DNA from: JAABRB01 sp963735025
GTDB taxonomy: Bacteria > Pseudomonadota > Gammaproteobacteria > Burkholderiales > SG8-39
NCBI GenBank assembly: GCA_963735025.1
Contig: CAVTJG010000010.1
Coordinates: 290,338 to 354,337 of the forward strand
Direction: 5' to 3'
DNA length: 64,000 nucleotides
Of the stretch, positions 62,569-64,000 are shown one piece after another. The translations under genes were made by a program, and so were the position numbers. How positions within the stretch are numbered: position 1 is the first letter of the stretch; every line of letters begins with the position of its first letter. The notes beneath the pieces are model-generated. The model was not told the origin of the DNA. It did not search any database and was given only the letters and a program-made list of their open reading frames with translations.

Positions 62569-62590
62569 CCGCACGCGGCGGGCTTCCTGT
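62569..62590. repeat. 22-base direct repeat
   Basis: Identical to 61143-61164, the right arm of the pectinacetylesterase-gene terminator plus CCTGT. Here the left arm is missing, so it cannot form the hairpin. The repeats frame the hydrolase gene and lie downstream of each of the two leftward genes. Confidence 0.7.
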
Positions 62591-62604
62591 CAGTGACGGG
62601 CTAC

Positions 62605-63508
62605 TCAGTGCAGCTTGCGGCGGCGCGAGAAACCGAGACCAGCGAGGGCTACGCCGAGGAGCGCGAGGATGGCGGGTTCGGGCACGGTTAGGTCCTGAGA
62701 AGCAAAGAATCGCCCGCGCACGTAGTCCTCGCCGTCGAACATAGTGGCGAGCGCAGAACTGAACATACCAGAATCGACCGTGCCTAGCACCATCACGATA
62801 CTCGAAAGAAGCATCAAAGATGTTCGTAAGTGCTCCGGCCGCGTCGCGGTCGCGAACGAGTTCGATAAAGATCTGGTCAGTCCCACTCGGCGGATCCAAC
62901 AGAGTTGATCCGAATACCCTTATCGTATTCGCAAGAAAGTCTTGCTTTATGTAGACGATTTCGGCATTGCCGGTAATCGGATTGAAACGTATGAACAGCT
63001 GGAGGAGCTGCTGAGTCGGTTGACTCGGGCCTGCGTCGATGAGCTGAACTCCATACGCATAGAAAAGCGGTCCAACGGGTGTCGTCAGGTCAAAAAGCCC
63101 GGACACCGAGATATCATTATCGATCCCGAGTCCGCTGCTGTTGGCAGGTGTGAGCAAGGTCGCCCCGGCATTTCTTCGCGGCTGGCCGATCGCGTTTGCG
63201 GTCAATATGCCATTTGCGGTGTTGATCGTAAGCTTCCCGCCCGCCTCAGATCCGGCTGGGATCGTTCCCTGCGTGTTGTACGAACTCGAGCCAAGTGGTC
63301 CGCTTGGCGGTGGGATTCCATCGTCGAAGGTATCCTGAATGACAGTGTTATTTGCCGTGGCGGTGAACGTGTCGATGTTCACGACTAGCGCTTGCGCAGT
63401 GAACGGCTAAGCAAGGCCTATGAGGGCGATAACGATCCGCTCGAGAAACCCCAACCAGCCAATTGAGCTTGATTTTTCCAGCGATTTCCAGGCTATTTCC
63501 GGTCTCAT
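62605..63508 (-). pseudogene. PEP-CTERM sorted exoprotein, stop and frameshift
   Basis: Secreted protein of about 300 residues with a C-terminal PEP-CTERM signal, VPEPAILALLGVALAGLGFSRRRK, recognised by the exosortase system. The ATG at 63508 has AGGAGGG upstream and starts a signal peptide (WLGFLERIVIALIGLA), but TAG at 63407-63409 stops it, after which PFTAQALVVNIDTFTATANN continues. A second break near 62790 separates SFEYRDG from VLGTVDSGMFSS. Both may be errors or real decay. The mature part is Thr/Asn/Gly-rich with beta character. Confidence 0.75.
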
Positions 63509-63509
63509 T

Positions 63510-63899
63510 CTCGCCCTCCTGACGTACTCGAAGGTTGCAAGATTGCGACACCAACGTATCGGGATCTGCGAGCGCGGGCTGCTAAAACGATGCCCAGCGC
63601 TTGGCGGAAAAGGGGCAATCCGGTGGGGAACCAGTGCGGCATCGAGCCCTCCCTGGGCTTCATGCACGACTGCAAGCCGGCAGATGTTTCCACGCCAATG
63701 CAAGAATCACACCGACGAGACGCGAGGATGGTATATCAATAATTTACGCGCGAACGTTCCCTCGGGAGGCGTCATTACTGTAATTTCTATCGACGCTAAT
63801 TCGCTATTTCCTTGCCCGCCGCCACTCCCACGGCGGCACGGGGTTCGGGTTGCGGCCGAGGCTATAGTGACGTTCTCCCCGTTAGTGGACAGTTTTGAA
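63510..63899. other. gene-poor stretch before an IS end
   Basis: About 390 bases, with an AT-rich patch at 63730-63800. No gene, tRNA or terminator is supported. The probable insertion-sequence end lies near 63881-63899 (GTTAGTGGACAGTTTTGAA), directly next to the transposase stop. Confidence 0.5.
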
Positions 63900-64000
63900 C
63901 TAGAGATTGGCCACTTCCAGGCGTCGTTGCTGACCCGACTTGGCGTACTCACTCGGGGTCAGGTGTCCGAGTGCACCGTGTGGACGTCGTTCATTGTACA
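63900..64000 (-). mobile_element. IS3-family transposase, C-terminal end, cut by window edge
   Basis: The minus strand reads YNERRPHGALGHLTPSEYA followed by KSGQQRRLEVANL and TAG at 63900-63902, the typical ending of an IS3-family OrfB integrase-core protein. The rest lies beyond the window. The element end is expected near 63881. Confidence 0.88.

Overview
The window is a high-GC chromosomal segment of a betaproteobacterium, probably Burkholderiales-like; I cannot place the genus. The evidence is the run gph-ubiG-ompA-gyrA-serC-serA-pheA-hisC-tyrA-aroA-cmk-rpsA-ihfB-lapA-lapB-rfaE1-hldD-cysM, a one-piece tmRNA with tag ANDERFALAA, a GyrA with an acidic tail, and a PEP-CTERM protein. There are no rRNA genes.

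Region 1 (1-13.5 kb) is a molybdenum/tungsten locus built from two divergent transcription units. Leftward: a ModE-type regulator with a ligand-binding domain, a molbindin (Mop), a BtuF/BtuCD-type ABC importer (probably MolABC-like) and a ChrA chromate exporter. Rightward: the tungstate importer TupBCA, an orphan ModA-like binding protein, a MOT1-type molybdate permease, then mobB, moeA, moaD and moaE of molybdenum-cofactor synthesis, and the fluoride channel gene crcB. A DUF190 gene faces crcB. An AT-rich dyad sits between the two units. Up to four predicted oxyanion uptake routes thus sit next to cofactor assembly and two anion exporters.

Region 2 (13.6-34 kb) holds metabolic and stress genes: an acyl-CoA ligase, a Ser/Thr kinase fused to a cyclic-nucleotide-binding domain facing away from clpB, two tandem AlgH-family genes with signal peptides behind tag, glutaryl-CoA dehydrogenase with a 3-hydroxyacyl-CoA dehydrogenase (glutaryl-CoA to acetoacetyl-CoA), a universal stress protein, a large AsmA-like DUF748 protein, a metallophosphoesterase, a Rieske oxygenase, a methyltransferase and a LysR regulator.

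Region 3 (34-40.5 kb) contains an unrecognised secreted protein, a duplicated tmRNA 3' end with a row of perfect palindromes, ssrA itself, gph, ubiG and two paralogous OmpA-like lipid-anchor or peptidoglycan-binding proteins flanking an MTA/SAH deaminase.

Region 4 (40.6-60.3 kb) is the conserved core: gyrA, serine and aromatic amino acid synthesis with start-stop overlaps, cmk, rpsA, ihfB, lapAB and ADP-heptose synthesis for LPS, cysM, an exonuclease, rlmD and a Bax-inhibitor-like membrane protein.

Region 5 (60.5-64 kb) looks accessory: a duplicated 5' end of tRNA-Ser, tRNA-Ser(UGA), a pectinacetylesterase-like secreted hydrolase, a damaged PEP-CTERM gene and the end of an IS3-family transposase.

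Many genes are split by single-base indels, about twenty in the first 10 kb and about seven in the rest, including indispensable genes (tyrA, aroA, lapB). Several are one extra G in a short G run. I therefore read most of them as sequence errors rather than gene decay, and I annotate such genes as whole loci with the break points given.
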